The notes: generated from the letters alone by a model not told the origin. DNA of 64,000 bases from Streptomyces caeruleatus (GCF_001514235.1 NZ_KQ948934.1:124001-188000); one strand, 5' to 3'. Numbered from the stretch's first letter, positions 27,447 to 36,759 are shown. Translations and numbers: made by a program.

Positions 27447-27471
27447 GTCGCGCAGTTCCCCTCGCCCCTTA
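27447..27471. repeat. Dispersed GCGCAGTTCCCC element, copy 2
   Basis: Contains GGTCGCGCAGTTCCCCTCGC, matching the cores at 5493-5506 and 54511-54522. It lies between the apt terminator and relA. Confidence 0.6.
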
Positions 27472-27524
27472 CGGAGCTCCCCGTGCCCCCTTTGGAGTCT
27501 GCGCGCCCCCTTGAGTGGCGCGAA

Positions 27525-27554
27525 ACGGCCGCCCCGGTTTCCCGGGGCGGCCGT
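27525..27554 (-). terminator. Terminator hairpin after apt
   Basis: ACGGCCGCCCCGG pairs exactly with CCGGGGCGGCCGT (13 bp, 4-base loop), beginning 14 bases after the apt stop. It separates the yajC-secD-secF-apt transcript from relA. Confidence 0.85.
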
Positions 27555-27567
27555 AATCATCGTGCGC

Positions 27568-28107
27568 TCAGATCACCAGCAGCGCTTCCAGAGGGGCTCC
27601 TGCCAGAGATGGTTCCAGGCGGGCTCGGCCGCCCAGGAAGCCCAGTTCCATCAGGACCGCCAGGCCCGCCACGTCGGCGCCCGCGCGGCGGATCAGCTGG
27701 ATCGAGGCCTCCGCGGTGCCGCCCGTCGCGAGGACGTCGTCGATGACCAGGACGCGGTCGCCCGCGGCCAGGTCCTCGGCATGCACCTCGATCTCCGCCG
27801 AGCCGTACTCCAGGTCGTACGCCTGGCTGAGGGTCGCTCCGGGGAGCTTGCCCGCCTTGCGTACGGGGATGAAGCCGAGGCCCGCTCGGACGGCGACCGG
27901 GGCGCCGAGGATGAAGCCGCGGGCCTCCAGGCCGACGATCTTCGTGGCGCCGGTGTTCGCGGCGATCTCGGCCAGTGCGTCGGTGAGCGCCGTGAACGCC
28001 GCCGGGTCGGCCAGGAGCGGGGTGATGTCCTTGAACATCACGCCCGGCTCCGGGTAGTCCGCCACATCGCGGATCCGGCTGAGCAGGAGTTCCTTGATGT
28101 CGGTCAT
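27568..28107 (-). CDS. apt: Adenine phosphoribosyltransferase
   Basis: Salvages adenine to AMP using PRPP. The 179-residue protein has GVMFKDITPLL near residue 22, the PRPP-binding motif VLVIDDVLATGGTAEA near residue 120, and EARGFILGAPVA near residue 60. The ATG overlaps the secF TGA by 4 bases, so it is translationally coupled to the protein-export genes. The secDF-apt-relA order is typical of Streptomyces. Confidence 0.97.
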   Translation of the reverse strand: MTDIKELLLSRIRDVADYPEPGVMFKDITPLLADPAAFTALTDALAEIAANTGATKIVGLEARGFILGAPVAVRAGLGFIPVRKAGKLPGATLSQAYDLEYGSAEIEVHAEDLAAGDRVLVIDDVLATGGTAEASIQLIRRAGADVAGLAVLMELGFLGGRARLEPSLAGAPLEALLVI

Positions 28108-29228
28108 CGGCGCTTCCCGGACGGGCGGCCGCGGCCCCGGTTACGGGACGCGGGCTGGTTGCGGGGGCCGACGACCGCGGGGGTGGCGTCATCCGGCTCG
28201 TCGTCGAAGGGCTCGTCGGCGGCCGGGGCGTCCGGCGCCTCGCCCTGGGTCGAGGCCTGAGCCCGCTTGGCGAGCACGCGCTTCTTCAGGGCCTTCATCT
28301 GCGGCTCGCGCTCCTTGAGGTCGGCGACGAGCGGCGTGGCGATGAAGATCGAGGAGTACGCACCGGCGGCGAGACCGACGAACAGCGACAGCGAGATGTC
28401 GTTGAGCATGCCGGCGCCGAGGAAGCCGCCACCGATGAAGAGCAGGCCCGCCACCGGCAGCAGTGCGACCACCGTGGTGTTGATGGAGCGGACCAGGGTG
28501 CTGTTGATCGACCTGTTGGCGATGTCGCTGTAGGTCCAGCGGGTCTGCTTGGTGATGTCCTTCGTCTGCTCCTTGAGGCTGTCGAAGACGACCACCGTGT
28601 CGTAGAGCGAGTAACCGAGGATCGTGAGCAGACCGATCACCGTGCCCGGTGTGACCTCGAAGCCCACGAGGGCGTAGATGCCGACCGTGATGGTGATGTC
28701 GTGGATCAGGGCGACGAACGCGGCGAGCGCCATGCGCCACTCGAACGCGATGGCCAGATAGATCACCACGAGGACCAGGAAGATCCCGAGGCCCTGCCAG
28801 GCCTTGTTGGCGATCTGCTCACCCCAGCTGGGGCCGACGAGCTCGCCGGTGACGTCCTTCTCCGCGACGCCGAGGTCCTTGGCCAGCTGCGCCGAGACCT
28901 TGTCGGCCTGCTTGGTGTCGATGCCGGCGACCTGGATGCGCAGGGTCGCCTTGTCGCCACTGCCGAGCTTCTGGACGATCGCGTCGTGGCCGGAGGCCTT
29001 CTCCGCGTACTCCTGCGCCTGGGAGACCGAGACGCTGGTCTTCGGGGTGTTGAAGACCGCGCCGCCCTGGAACTCGATGCCCATGTTCAGGCCGCGCACC
29101 GCCAGGCCGACGATGGCCGTGATGGTGATCAGGATCGAGAGGCCGTACCAGATCTTGCGGTTGCCGACGAAGTCGTAGCCGACCTCGCCACGGTGCAGTC
29201 GGGCGCCGAGGTTGCCGAGCTTCGACAT
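28104..29228 (-). CDS. secF: Protein translocase subunit SecF
   Basis: Partner of SecD in the proton-driven complex that helps pull secreted proteins across the membrane. The 374-residue protein has six expected transmembrane helices, GIEFQGGAVFNTP in the first periplasmic loop, and the transmembrane-4 region GYSLYDTVVVFDSLKEQ. The C-terminal tail is charged and Arg-rich. The ATG at 29228 was selected over an open upstream extension that overlaps secD; only one base separates it from the secD stop. Confidence 0.96.
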   Translation of the reverse strand: MSKLGNLGARLHRGEVGYDFVGNRKIWYGLSILITITAIVGLAVRGLNMGIEFQGGAVFNTPKTSVSVSQAQEYAEKASGHDAIVQKLGSGDKATLRIQVAGIDTKQADKVSAQLAKDLGVAEKDVTGELVGPSWGEQIANKAWQGLGIFLVLVVIYLAIAFEWRMALAAFVALIHDITITVGIYALVGFEVTPGTVIGLLTILGYSLYDTVVVFDSLKEQTKDITKQTRWTYSDIANRSINSTLVRSINTTVVALLPVAGLLFIGGGFLGAGMLNDISLSLFVGLAAGAYSSIFIATPLVADLKEREPQMKALKKRVLAKRAQASTQGEAPDAPAADEPFDDEPDDATPAVVGPRNQPASRNRGRGRPSGKRR

Positions 29229-29229
29229 C

Positions 29230-30981
29230 TCACGCCTCCTTCGTCTCGACGGGGGCGGAGGGACGTCGGGTGCGGCGCAGCGGCGGCTGGGCACCGAGTC
29301 GCTTGGGATCGAGGCCGGACCAGCTGTGTCCGCTGCCGAAGAACTTGCTGCGGGCCAGGAGCGTCAGCAGCGGCTTGGTGAACAGGAACACGACGACCAC
29401 GTCGAGCAGGGTGGTCAGGCCGAGCGTGAACGCGAAGCCCTGGACCTTGCCGACGGTGACGATGAAGAGCACCGCGGCGGCGAGGAAGGACACGAAGTCC
29501 GAGACCAGGATGGTGCGCCGGGCGCGCGGCCAGGCCCGCTCGACGGCGGGGCGCAGCGAGCGGCCCTCGCGGATCTCGTCACGGACGCGTTCGAAGTACA
29601 CGATGAATGAGTCCGCTGTGATGCCGATGGCGACGATGGCGCCGCAGACGGCCGGCAGGTTCAGCGCGAAGCCGATGGTCGGGCCGAGCAGCGACATGAT
29701 CGTGTAGGTCAGGGCGGCGGAGACCAGCAGCGACAGGATGGCGATGATCGACAGACCGCGGTAGTAGACCAGCAGGTAGATCACGACCAGGGCGAGGCCG
29801 ATCGCACCGGCGATCAGACCGGCCTTCAGCTGCTCACCGCCGAGCGCGGCGGTCACCGTGGTGACGCTGTCCTCCTGGAAGGTCAGCGGCAGGGCGCCGT
29901 AGGACAGCATGTTGGCGAGGCTCTCGGCCGACTGCTGCGTGAAGTTGCCGGAGATCTCGGCGTTGCCGCCGGTCAGGGCCTCGCTGACGGACGGGTCGGA
30001 GACGACCTCGCCGTCCAGGACGATGGCGAACTGGTTCTGCGGCGGCTGGTTCTTGGCGAGCTTGCCGGTGATGTTGGCGAACTTCTTGCCGCCCGAGCCC
30101 GTGAACTTCATGGTCACGGTCCAGCCGGCGGCGTTCTGCGCGTTCCACACGGCCTGGGCCTCGTCGACGTCCGTGCCGTCGACCTCGGCGGGGCCGAGGA
30201 TGTACTTCTGCCACTGGCCCGAGGAGTTCTGGCCGCAGGCGACGGTGGGGTCGGTCGGCTTGGCGCCGTCACCGGCCTTGGCGCGGACGGCTTCCTTGGT
30301 GCAGTCCAGCTTGGCGTACTGCGCTTCGAGGGCGCTGGTCGCCTGGTCGCCGGAGGCGCTGCTGCTCGCGGACGGGGAGGCGCTGGAGGAGGCGCTCGTC
30401 GACGGCGTCGGGTCGGCCTTCAGGGCGTCGGTGACCGCGCGGCCCTGGGTGGTGGAGCTCGGCGACGGGCTGGTGGAGCCGGAGGGGGACGCGGAGGAGG
30501 TCGCCTTGTCGGTGGAGTCGCCCGACGCGCTGCTGGAGGCGCTCGGCGTGGGCGTGGCGGCCGCGTCGGCGCCGGAGATCTCGGTGGTCAGGACCGGGCG
30601 GAAGTAGAGCTTCGCGGTGGTGCCGACCTGGTCCCGGGCTTCCTTGGAGTTCGTGCCCTTGGGGATGTTGACGATGATGTTCTCGTCGCCCTGGGTCTGT
30701 ACCTCGGACTCCGAGACACCCAGACCATTGACACGGCGCTCCATGATCTCGACCGCGGTGTCCATGTTGGTCTTGTTGATCGCGGATTCCTGGCCGGGCT
30801 CGGCCACCGCGCGAAGCGTGATGCTCGTACCGCCGGCCAGGTCGATGCCGAGTCGCGGCTTGGTGTGCCCCGAGGCGAACATCCCTCCGGTGAGCGCCGC
30901 GATGGCGATCAGGATGAGGGCCAGCGAGCGCCCTGGCTTGCTCTGGGCACCCGCGCTGCGGCCCTTCTTAGGTGCTGCCAC
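29230..30981 (-). CDS. secD: Protein translocase subunit SecD with Ser/Ala-rich insertion
   Basis: RND-like membrane protein that, with SecF and YajC, promotes late steps of Sec export. Of 583 residues, TM1 is at about 19-37, followed by GIDLAGGTSITL, the periplasmic P1 domain, and a C-terminal five-helix bundle with VVIYLLVYYRGLSIIA and ITADSFIVYFERVRDE. Residues about 137-215 form a low-complexity Ser/Ala/Thr/Pro insertion in the external P1 domain. GTG start. secF follows after one base. Confidence 0.96.
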   Translation of the reverse strand: MAAPKKGRSAGAQSKPGRSLALILIAIAALTGGMFASGHTKPRLGIDLAGGTSITLRAVAEPGQESAINKTNMDTAVEIMERRVNGLGVSESEVQTQGDENIIVNIPKGTNSKEARDQVGTTAKLYFRPVLTTEISGADAAATPTPSASSSASGDSTDKATSSASPSGSTSPSPSSTTQGRAVTDALKADPTPSTSASSSASPSASSSASGDQATSALEAQYAKLDCTKEAVRAKAGDGAKPTDPTVACGQNSSGQWQKYILGPAEVDGTDVDEAQAVWNAQNAAGWTVTMKFTGSGGKKFANITGKLAKNQPPQNQFAIVLDGEVVSDPSVSEALTGGNAEISGNFTQQSAESLANMLSYGALPLTFQEDSVTTVTAALGGEQLKAGLIAGAIGLALVVIYLLVYYRGLSIIAILSLLVSAALTYTIMSLLGPTIGFALNLPAVCGAIVAIGITADSFIVYFERVRDEIREGRSLRPAVERAWPRARRTILVSDFVSFLAAAVLFIVTVGKVQGFAFTLGLTTLLDVVVVFLFTKPLLTLLARSKFFGSGHSWSGLDPKRLGAQPPLRRTRRPSAPVETKEA

Positions 30982-31117
30982 CTTCTCGTACTCCCTCTCG
31001 GGCCGCCTCGCTCCGGGTCAACGGGCGGGCGGCCATGACATGGTGTCGGGATCCCGTGCGAGCTCAGCATGCCCGGGGGCGCGCAGGCGTGTCCCGCCCG
31101 CGCGCCCCGGAGCATGG

Positions 31118-31612
31118 CTACTTCGCGTCGGAGTCGCCGTCGGTCTTCTTCGGCTCGTCGTCCGTCTTCGCCTCGGCGGACACGGCGTCGGCGGACTCCT
31201 CGGCCTTGTCCTCGTCCTTCTTACCGAGGTCGACGGGCTTCTCGTCGGAGTCGGCGGCAGCGGCGGGCTCGTCGGTCTCGGTGAGGGAGGAGGCGTCGTC
31301 CGGGACGACGTCGGACTTCAGGTCGTGCTCGATGCCGTGCACGATGCGGTTGTACTCGTCGTCGGAGAGGACGGCACCGATCGCGTTCTTGGCGAAGAGG
31401 AGCTCCACGCCCGGGCCGGCGTCAACGAGGACGGTGTCGTCGCTGACCTCCTTGACCGTGGCGTACATGCCCCCGATGGTGCGGACACCGGATCCGGGCT
31501 GCATCTGGTTCCGCATGTCGGCGGCCTGCTGCTGCTTCTTCTTGGCCGACCGGGTCATCAGGAACATGGCCCCGATGAGCACGATGAACGGGAGGAGGGT
31601 CACGAGACTCAC
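31118..31612 (-). CDS. yajC: Preprotein translocase subunit YajC
   Basis: Small membrane protein associated with SecDF. Of 164 residues, the single transmembrane helix is at about 2-20 (LVTLLPFIVLIGAMFLM), followed by TRSAKKKQQQAADMRNQMQPG and the conserved GMYATVKEVSDDTVLVD. A long acidic, Ala/Asp/Glu-rich tail extends from about residue 100, longer than in many homologues. GTG start. secD lies 136 bases downstream on the same strand. Confidence 0.93.
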   Translation of the reverse strand: MSLVTLLPFIVLIGAMFLMTRSAKKKQQQAADMRNQMQPGSGVRTIGGMYATVKEVSDDTVLVDAGPGVELLFAKNAIGAVLSDDEYNRIVHGIEHDLKSDVVPDDASSLTETDEPAAAADSDEKPVDLGKKDEDKAEESADAVSAEAKTDDEPKKTDGDSDAK

Positions 31613-31787
31613 GGGTCGGAACTTCCTTCACACGACCGCGATGGTGAGCGGCCTGATGGTTGGGGGTATGTGTGCCGCCGACATAGGCGGCATCGGCGGA
31701 GTCTAAGCGAGTCTCCGCGCAGGGAACAACGCTCAGCATGGCACCGGGGTTCCTGCTCCGGCCAGTGTGCTCGCCGTGACCGGGCCG

Positions 31788-32858
31788 TCACGTCCCGAAC
31801 AGGTTCTGTTGTCCGTTTCCCGCAGCTTGCGAGCGTGGCGGGGTCAGGCCCAGGTGTGCCCAGGCGGCGGGCGTGGCGACCCGGCCGCGCGGCGTACGGG
31901 CGAGCAGGCCCTCCCGTACGAGGAAGGGTTCGGCGACCTCCTCCACGGTCTCACGCTCCTCCCCCACCGCGACCGCGAGCGTGGACAGTCCGACCGGGCC
32001 GCCGCCGAACAGCTTCAGCAGCGCCTCCAGGACGCCGCGGTCCAGGCGGTCGAGTCCGCGGGCGTCGACCTCGTAGACGGCGAGGGCGGCCGCGGCGATG
32101 TCCCTGGTGATGAGCCCGTCCGCCTTGACCTGGGCGTAGTCCCGGACCCGGCGCAGCAGGCGGTTGGCGATACGGGGCGTGCCGCGGGAGCGGCCGGCGA
32201 TCTCGGCGGCGCCGTCGGCCTCGATCTCGACGTCGAGCAGACTGGCCGAGCGGTGGATGACGCGCTCCAGCTCGGCGGGCTCGTAGAACTCCATGTGCGC
32301 GGTGAAGCCGAAGCGGTCGCGCAGCGGGGGCGGCAGCAGGCCCGCGCGCGTGGTGGCGCCGACCAGGGTGAACGGGGGCAGTTCGAGCGGGATGGCGGTG
32401 GCGCCCGGGCCCTTGCCGACGATCACGTCGACGCGGAAGTCCTCCATCGCCATGTACAGCATCTCCTCGGCGGGCCGGGACATGCGGTGGATCTCGTCGA
32501 GGAAGAGGACCTCGCCCTCCTGGAGGGAGGAGAGGATCGCTGCGAGGTCGCCCGCGTGCTGGATGGCGGGGCCGGAGGTGATGCGGATGGGGGCGCCCAT
32601 CTCGGCGGCGATGATCATCGACAGGGTGGTTTTGCCGAGGCCGGGGGCGCCGGAGAGCAGCACATGGTCGGCGGTGGCGCCGCGCGCGCGTGCGGCGCGC
32701 AGGACGAGGTCGAGCTGTTCGCGGACCTTCTCCTGGCCGATGAACTCGTCCAGGTCCTTGGGGCGCAGCGCGGCCTCGACGGCCTGGTCCTCACGGTCGG
32801 CGACAGAGCCCACCAGCCGCTCGGGGGCGGGGGTGTCGGTCGTGTCGTCCCAGTTCAT
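31788..32858 (-). CDS. ruvB: Holliday junction branch-migration ATPase RuvB
   Basis: Hexameric motor that drives branch migration of Holliday junctions held by RuvA. The 356-residue protein has Walker A GAPGLGKTTLSM near residue 66, Walker B VLFLDEIHRMSRPAEE near residue 118, sensor 1 VGATTRAGLL and the arginine-finger region DRFGF near residue 178; a winged-helix domain ends ARTPRGRVATPAAWAHLGL. It is the last gene of ruvC-ruvA-ruvB. Confidence 0.98.
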   Translation of the reverse strand: MNWDDTTDTPAPERLVGSVADREDQAVEAALRPKDLDEFIGQEKVREQLDLVLRAARARGATADHVLLSGAPGLGKTTLSMIIAAEMGAPIRITSGPAIQHAGDLAAILSSLQEGEVLFLDEIHRMSRPAEEMLYMAMEDFRVDVIVGKGPGATAIPLELPPFTLVGATTRAGLLPPPLRDRFGFTAHMEFYEPAELERVIHRSASLLDVEIEADGAAEIAGRSRGTPRIANRLLRRVRDYAQVKADGLITRDIAAAALAVYEVDARGLDRLDRGVLEALLKLFGGGPVGLSTLAVAVGEERETVEEVAEPFLVREGLLARTPRGRVATPAAWAHLGLTPPRSQAAGNGQQNLFGT

Positions 32859-32942
32859 GGAGTGTGCCTCGGGGTCGCGGTGGGTGTCGTACGGGCTGGG
32901 CGGACGGGGTGTGTCGTACGCCCATGGCGTCGGGTCTGTCGG

Positions 32943-33548
32943 TCAGCGTGCTCTGTTGAGAGTCTGAAGGGCCGCCCTCAGCAGCTGTCCGACCTGGGGC
33001 GTGCCCTCCGTCGCCTCGGCCTGCGGGGCCACGGCGGCGACCGCCTCGTCGGCCTCGCGGGTCGCGTACCCGAGGCCGATCAGGGCGGCGTGCAGCTGGT
33101 CGCGCCAGCCCTGGGTGACCGGTGCGCCGACGGCGGGCGCGCCGATGGGCTCGCCGAGGCGGTCCTTCAGCTCCAGGAGCAGCTTCTGGGCGCCCTTCTT
33201 GCCGATACCGGGGACGGCGGTGAGCGACTTCTCGTCGGCGGTCGCGACGGCTCGGCGCAGTGCGTCGGGCGAGTGCACGGCCAGCATCGCCTGAGCCAGG
33301 CGCGGGCCGACGCCGCTCGCGGTCTGGAGCAGCTCGAACGTCTGGCGTTCGTCGTCGTCCGCGAAGCCGTACAGCGTGAGGGAGTCCTCGCGGACCACCA
33401 GCGAGGTGTGCAGCTTGGCGGGCTGGCCCAGGCGCAGGGTGGACAGCGTGTTCGGGGTGCACTGGACGGCCATGCCGACCCCGCCCACCTCGACGACCGC
33501 GGCGTCCGGAGCGAGTGCGGCCACTGTGCCGCTGACGAAGGCGATCAT
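32943..33548 (-). CDS. ruvA: Holliday junction DNA-binding protein RuvA
   Basis: Tetrameric protein that holds Holliday junctions in an open square form. The 201-residue protein begins MIAFVSGTVAALAPDAAVV (OB domain), followed by two helix-hairpin-helix motifs (TASGVGPRLAQAMLAVH and TAVPGIGKKGAQKLLLEL), a disordered linker and the C-terminal RuvB-binding domain near DQLHAALIGLGYATREAD. The ATG at 33548 overlaps the ruvC TGA by 4 bases, which fixes the start. Confidence 0.97.
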   Translation of the reverse strand: MIAFVSGTVAALAPDAAVVEVGGVGMAVQCTPNTLSTLRLGQPAKLHTSLVVREDSLTLYGFADDDERQTFELLQTASGVGPRLAQAMLAVHSPDALRRAVATADEKSLTAVPGIGKKGAQKLLLELKDRLGEPIGAPAVGAPVTQGWRDQLHAALIGLGYATREADEAVAAVAPQAEATEGTPQVGQLLRAALQTLNRAR

Positions 33549-34084
33549 GCCGTACGGCCTTTCGGTGCTTTGGCGGTGTGCAGGGCGACGGCCTGCTGGA
33601 GTCGGTTCTGCGCGGGGGCGCGCCAGATGTGGCAGATGGCGAGCGCGAGGGCGTCGGCGGCGTCGGCCGGTTTGGGCGGGGCGCTGAGCCGCAGCAGGCG
33701 GGTGACCATGGCGCCGACCTGGGCCTTGTCGGCGCGGCCGCTGCCGGTGACGGCGGCCTTGACCTCGCTGGGCGTGTGCAGGGCGACGGGGATGCCGCGG
33801 CGGGCGGCACAGAGCATGGTGACGGCGCTGGCCTGGGCGGTGCCCATCACCGTACGGACGTTGTGCTGGCTGAACACCCGCTCCACGGCGACGAATTCGG
33901 GCCGGTACTCGTCCAGCCACTGCTCGATGCCCTGCTCGACGGCGACGAGGCGCTGCCCCAACTCGGCGTCCGCGGGCGTCCGTACGACACCGACACCGAG
34001 CATGGTGAGCTGGCGCCCGGCGACGCCTTCCACCACGCCGACACCGCATCGGGTCAGCCCCGGGTCGACCCCCAGTACGCGCAC
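33545..34084 (-). CDS. ruvC: Crossover junction endodeoxyribonuclease RuvC
   Basis: Resolves Holliday junctions by symmetric cuts. The 179-residue protein starts VRVLGVDPGLTRCG (catalytic Asp7) with a GTG. Other catalytic sites appear in EFVAVERVFSQHN (Glu) and PADAADALALAICHIW (Asp). The open frame extends 57 codons further upstream without a proper start, so the GTG at 34084 is used. It is the first gene of ruvC-ruvA-ruvB. Confidence 0.97.
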   Translation of the reverse strand: MRVLGVDPGLTRCGVGVVEGVAGRQLTMLGVGVVRTPADAELGQRLVAVEQGIEQWLDEYRPEFVAVERVFSQHNVRTVMGTAQASAVTMLCAARRGIPVALHTPSEVKAAVTGSGRADKAQVGAMVTRLLRLSAPPKPADAADALALAICHIWRAPAQNRLQQAVALHTAKAPKGRTA

Positions 34085-34230
34085 CCCGCGCCCCTCCCCT
34101 CTTTGCGGCTGAACCACCGCCGCTCTCGCGGACCTGGCTGAGCACCGTCGGGGTTCCTCAATTGATGGTTGCGGCCCGTGGACGGCGATCTTTGACTCCC
34201 GCCAGGCTATCCGCTGCCACTGACAAGAGC

Positions 34231-34264
34231 GGCGGGCCGGTGGGATGTGTCCCACCGGCCCGCC
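34231..34264 (-). terminator. Terminator hairpin after yebC
   Basis: Perfect 15-bp stem GGCGGGCCGGTGGGA / TCCCACCGGCCCGCC with a 4-base TGTG loop, 24 bases beyond the yebC stop. It separates yebC from the downstream ruvC gene. Confidence 0.88.
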
Positions 34265-34288
34265 GAAACCGCTCAGCTCGCGGCAGCG

Positions 34289-35041
34289 CTACGCGTCGAC
34301 CTTCTCCATGATCTCGTCGCTGACGTCGAAGTTGGCGAAGACGTTCTGCACGTCGTCGCTGTCCTCGAGCGCGTCGATCAGCTTGAAGATCTTCTTGGCG
34401 CCCTCCTCGTCGAGCTCGACCTGGACGGACGGCACGAAGCTGGAGTCGGCGGAGTCGTAGTCGATGCCGGCTTCCTGGAGGGCGGTGCGGACCGCGACCA
34501 GGTCGGTGGCCTCGCTGATGACCTCGAAGGACTCACCGAGGTCGTTGACCTCCTCGGCGCCGGCGTCCAGGACGGCGCCGAGGACGTCGTCCTCGGACAG
34601 CTCGCCCTTGGGAACGATGACGACGCCCTTGCGGCTGAACATGTACGACACCGAGCCCGGGTCGGCCATGTTGCCGCCGTTGCGGGTCATGGCGACGCGG
34701 ACGTCGGAGGCGGCGCGGTTGCGGTTGTCGGTGAGGCACTCGATGAGCACGGCGACGCCGTTCGGGCCGTAGCCCTCGTACATGATCGTCTCGTAGTCGG
34801 CGCCACCGGCCTCGAGGCCACCGCCGCGCTTGACCGCGGAGTCGATGTTCTTGTTCGGGACCGACTGCTTCTTGGCCTTCTGGATGGCGTCGTAGAGCGT
34901 CGGATTGCCGTCGATGTCCACGCCGCCCATGCGGGCCGCGACCTCGATGTTCTTGATCAGCTTCGCGAAGAGCTTGCCGCGCTTGGCGTCGATCACGGCC
35001 TTCTTGTGCTTCGTCGTAGCCCATTTAGAGTGGCCGGACAT
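34289..35041 (-). CDS. yebC: YebC/PmpR-family regulatory protein
   Basis: Members act as transcription regulators or, as shown more recently, as translation factors that relieve ribosome stalling. The 250-residue protein begins MSGHSKWATTKHKKAVIDAKRGKLF, the family hallmark, and also has GGNMADPGSVSYMFSRKG. The ATG at 35041 has an AGGAGA ribosome-binding site upstream. It lies between pdxT and the ruv genes, a conserved actinobacterial order. Confidence 0.97.
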   Translation of the reverse strand: MSGHSKWATTKHKKAVIDAKRGKLFAKLIKNIEVAARMGGVDIDGNPTLYDAIQKAKKQSVPNKNIDSAVKRGGGLEAGGADYETIMYEGYGPNGVAVLIECLTDNRNRAASDVRVAMTRNGGNMADPGSVSYMFSRKGVVIVPKGELSEDDVLGAVLDAGAEEVNDLGESFEVISEATDLVAVRTALQEAGIDYDSADSSFVPSVQVELDEEGAKKIFKLIDALEDSDDVQNVFANFDVSDEIMEKVDA

Positions 35042-35090
35042 CTGCCTGTCTCCTTCGCGTAACCCATCCAAACAACGAACGCCAGAGATC

Positions 35091-35699
35091 CTACAAGGAC
35101 TCCGCCGTCCGGTTCGCGTGCACCATGTCGACGAACAGGCCGTGCACACGGTGGTCGCCGGTCAGTTCCGGGTGGAACGACGTGGCCAGTGCGTTGCCCT
35201 GGCGGACCGCGACGATGTGGCCGTCGTGCTCGGCGAGGACCTCGGCCTCGGCGCCGACGGACTCGACCCAGGGGGCGCGGATGAAGACGCCCTCCACAGG
35301 ATCGCCCGTGACGCCCTTCACGTCGACCGCCGCTTCGAAGGACTCGTTCTGACGTCCGAAGGCGTTGCGGCGCACGATCATGTCGATGCCGCCGATCGTC
35401 TCCTGGCCCGAACGCGGGTCGAGGATCTTGTCGGCGAGCATGATCATGCCGGCGCAGGTGCCGTAGACGGGCATGCCGTCCCGCACGCGCGCGCGTAGGG
35501 GCTCCATCACGCCGAAGAGAACGGCGAGCTTGGAGATGGTCGTGGACTCGCCGCCGGGGATGACGAGCCCGTCGACCTCGGCGAGTTCTTCGGGGCGCCG
35601 CACCGGCCTGGCCACGGCGTCGGCCGCGGCCAGGGCGATGAGGTGCTCCCGTACGTCGCCCTGGAGGGCCAGGACGCCTATGACGGGGGTGTTGCTCAT
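35091..35699 (-). CDS. pdxT: Pyridoxal 5'-phosphate synthase glutaminase subunit
   Basis: Releases ammonia from glutamine and channels it to PdxS for PLP synthesis. The 202-residue protein is a class I glutamine amidotransferase with LVIPGGESTTI near residue 50, the nucleophile region VYGTCAGMIML near residue 80, and the catalytic TSFHPELTGDHRVH near residue 172. It follows pdxS by 13 bases on the minus strand. Confidence 0.97.
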   Translation of the reverse strand: MSNTPVIGVLALQGDVREHLIALAAADAVARPVRRPEELAEVDGLVIPGGESTTISKLAVLFGVMEPLRARVRDGMPVYGTCAGMIMLADKILDPRSGQETIGGIDMIVRRNAFGRQNESFEAAVDVKGVTGDPVEGVFIRAPWVESVGAEAEVLAEHDGHIVAVRQGNALATSFHPELTGDHRVHGLFVDMVHANRTAESL

Positions 35700-35712
35700 G
35701 GGATGCAGTGCC

Positions 35713-36618
35713 TTACCAGCCGCGGTTGGCGTAGCGCTCGGCCTCGGGGAGGGTGTCGCAGTTGATGCCGACCATGGCCTCGCCCAGGTTGCGGGAGGCG
35801 TCCGCGATGATCTTCGGGTCGTCGTAGAAGGTGGTGGCCTTCACGATGGCGGCGGCGCGCTTGGCGGGGTCGCCGGACTTGAAGATGCCGGAGCCGACGA
35901 AGACGCCCTCGGCCCCGAGCTGGCGCATCAGCGCTGCGTCGGCGGGGGTGGCGACGCCGCCGGCGGAGAACAGCACGACCGGGAGCTTGCCGAGCTCGGA
36001 GACTTCCTTGACCAGCTCGTACGGGGCGCGCAGCTCCTTGGCGGCGGCGTACAGCTCGTTGTTGTCGAAGCCGCGCAGCTTGGCGATCTCGTTCTTGATC
36101 TGGCGCAGGTGGCGGACGGCCTCGACGACGTTGCCGGTGCCGGCCTCGCCCTTCGAGCGGATCATCGCGGCGCCCTCGGCGATGCGGCGCAGGGCCTCGC
36201 CCAGGTTGGTGGCGCCACAGACGAACGGGGTGGTGAAGGCCCACTTGTCGGAGTGGTTGACCTCGTCGGCCGGGGTGAGGACCTCGGACTCGTCGATGTA
36301 GTCGACGCCGAGGGACTGCAGGACCTGGGCCTCGACGAAGTGGCCGATGCGGGACTTGGCCATGACCGGGATGGAAACGGCGTCGATGATGCCCTCGATC
36401 ATGTCCGGGTCGGACATCCGGGCCACGCCGCCGTCCTTGCGGATGTCGGCGGGAACCCGCTCCAGGGCCATGACGGCGACGGCGCCCGCGTCCTCGGCGA
36501 TCTTCGCCTGCTCCGGCGTGACGACGTCCATGATCACGCCGCCCTTGAGCTGCTCGGCCATGCCGCGCTTCACGCGCGCGGTGCCGGTCTCGGGGGCCTG
36601 GTTTTCGGAGATGGACAC
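35713..36618 (-). CDS. pdxS: Pyridoxal 5'-phosphate synthase, synthase subunit
   Basis: Builds PLP from ribose 5-phosphate, glyceraldehyde 3-phosphate and ammonia. The 301-residue TIM-barrel protein includes KRGMAEQLKGGVIMDVVTPEQAKIAEDAGAVAV split over its first strands, ARMSDPDMIEGI and the lysine-bearing VMAKSRIGHFVEAQ, and ends with NCDTLPEAERYANRGW. GTG start with a GAGG upstream. pdxT is the next gene. Confidence 0.98.
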   Translation of the reverse strand: MSISENQAPETGTARVKRGMAEQLKGGVIMDVVTPEQAKIAEDAGAVAVMALERVPADIRKDGGVARMSDPDMIEGIIDAVSIPVMAKSRIGHFVEAQVLQSLGVDYIDESEVLTPADEVNHSDKWAFTTPFVCGATNLGEALRRIAEGAAMIRSKGEAGTGNVVEAVRHLRQIKNEIAKLRGFDNNELYAAAKELRAPYELVKEVSELGKLPVVLFSAGGVATPADAALMRQLGAEGVFVGSGIFKSGDPAKRAAAIVKATTFYDDPKIIADASRNLGEAMVGINCDTLPEAERYANRGW

Positions 36619-36759
36619 GGGTGACCTCGCTCGGTGGAAAAGGGGGCTACTGCAAGCATCGAGGAAACGCGAGGGGTGCGGGCCACTTCAAGGGCCAATG
36701 GTGAGGCGGTGGATCGTTTTGCCCGAGCCCGGGACCCCGAGCGGCGTTAGTGTCCTGGC

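Larger units (their letters stand above)
27247..27567. other. Gap between apt and relA with repeat element and hairpin
   Basis: A 321-base gap holding the relA ribosome-binding site, presumably the relA promoter, a copy of the dispersed CGCGCAGTTCCCC element (about 27447-27471) and the apt terminator hairpin (27525-27554). No gene is supported. I could not identify promoter hexamers reliably. Confidence 0.7.
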
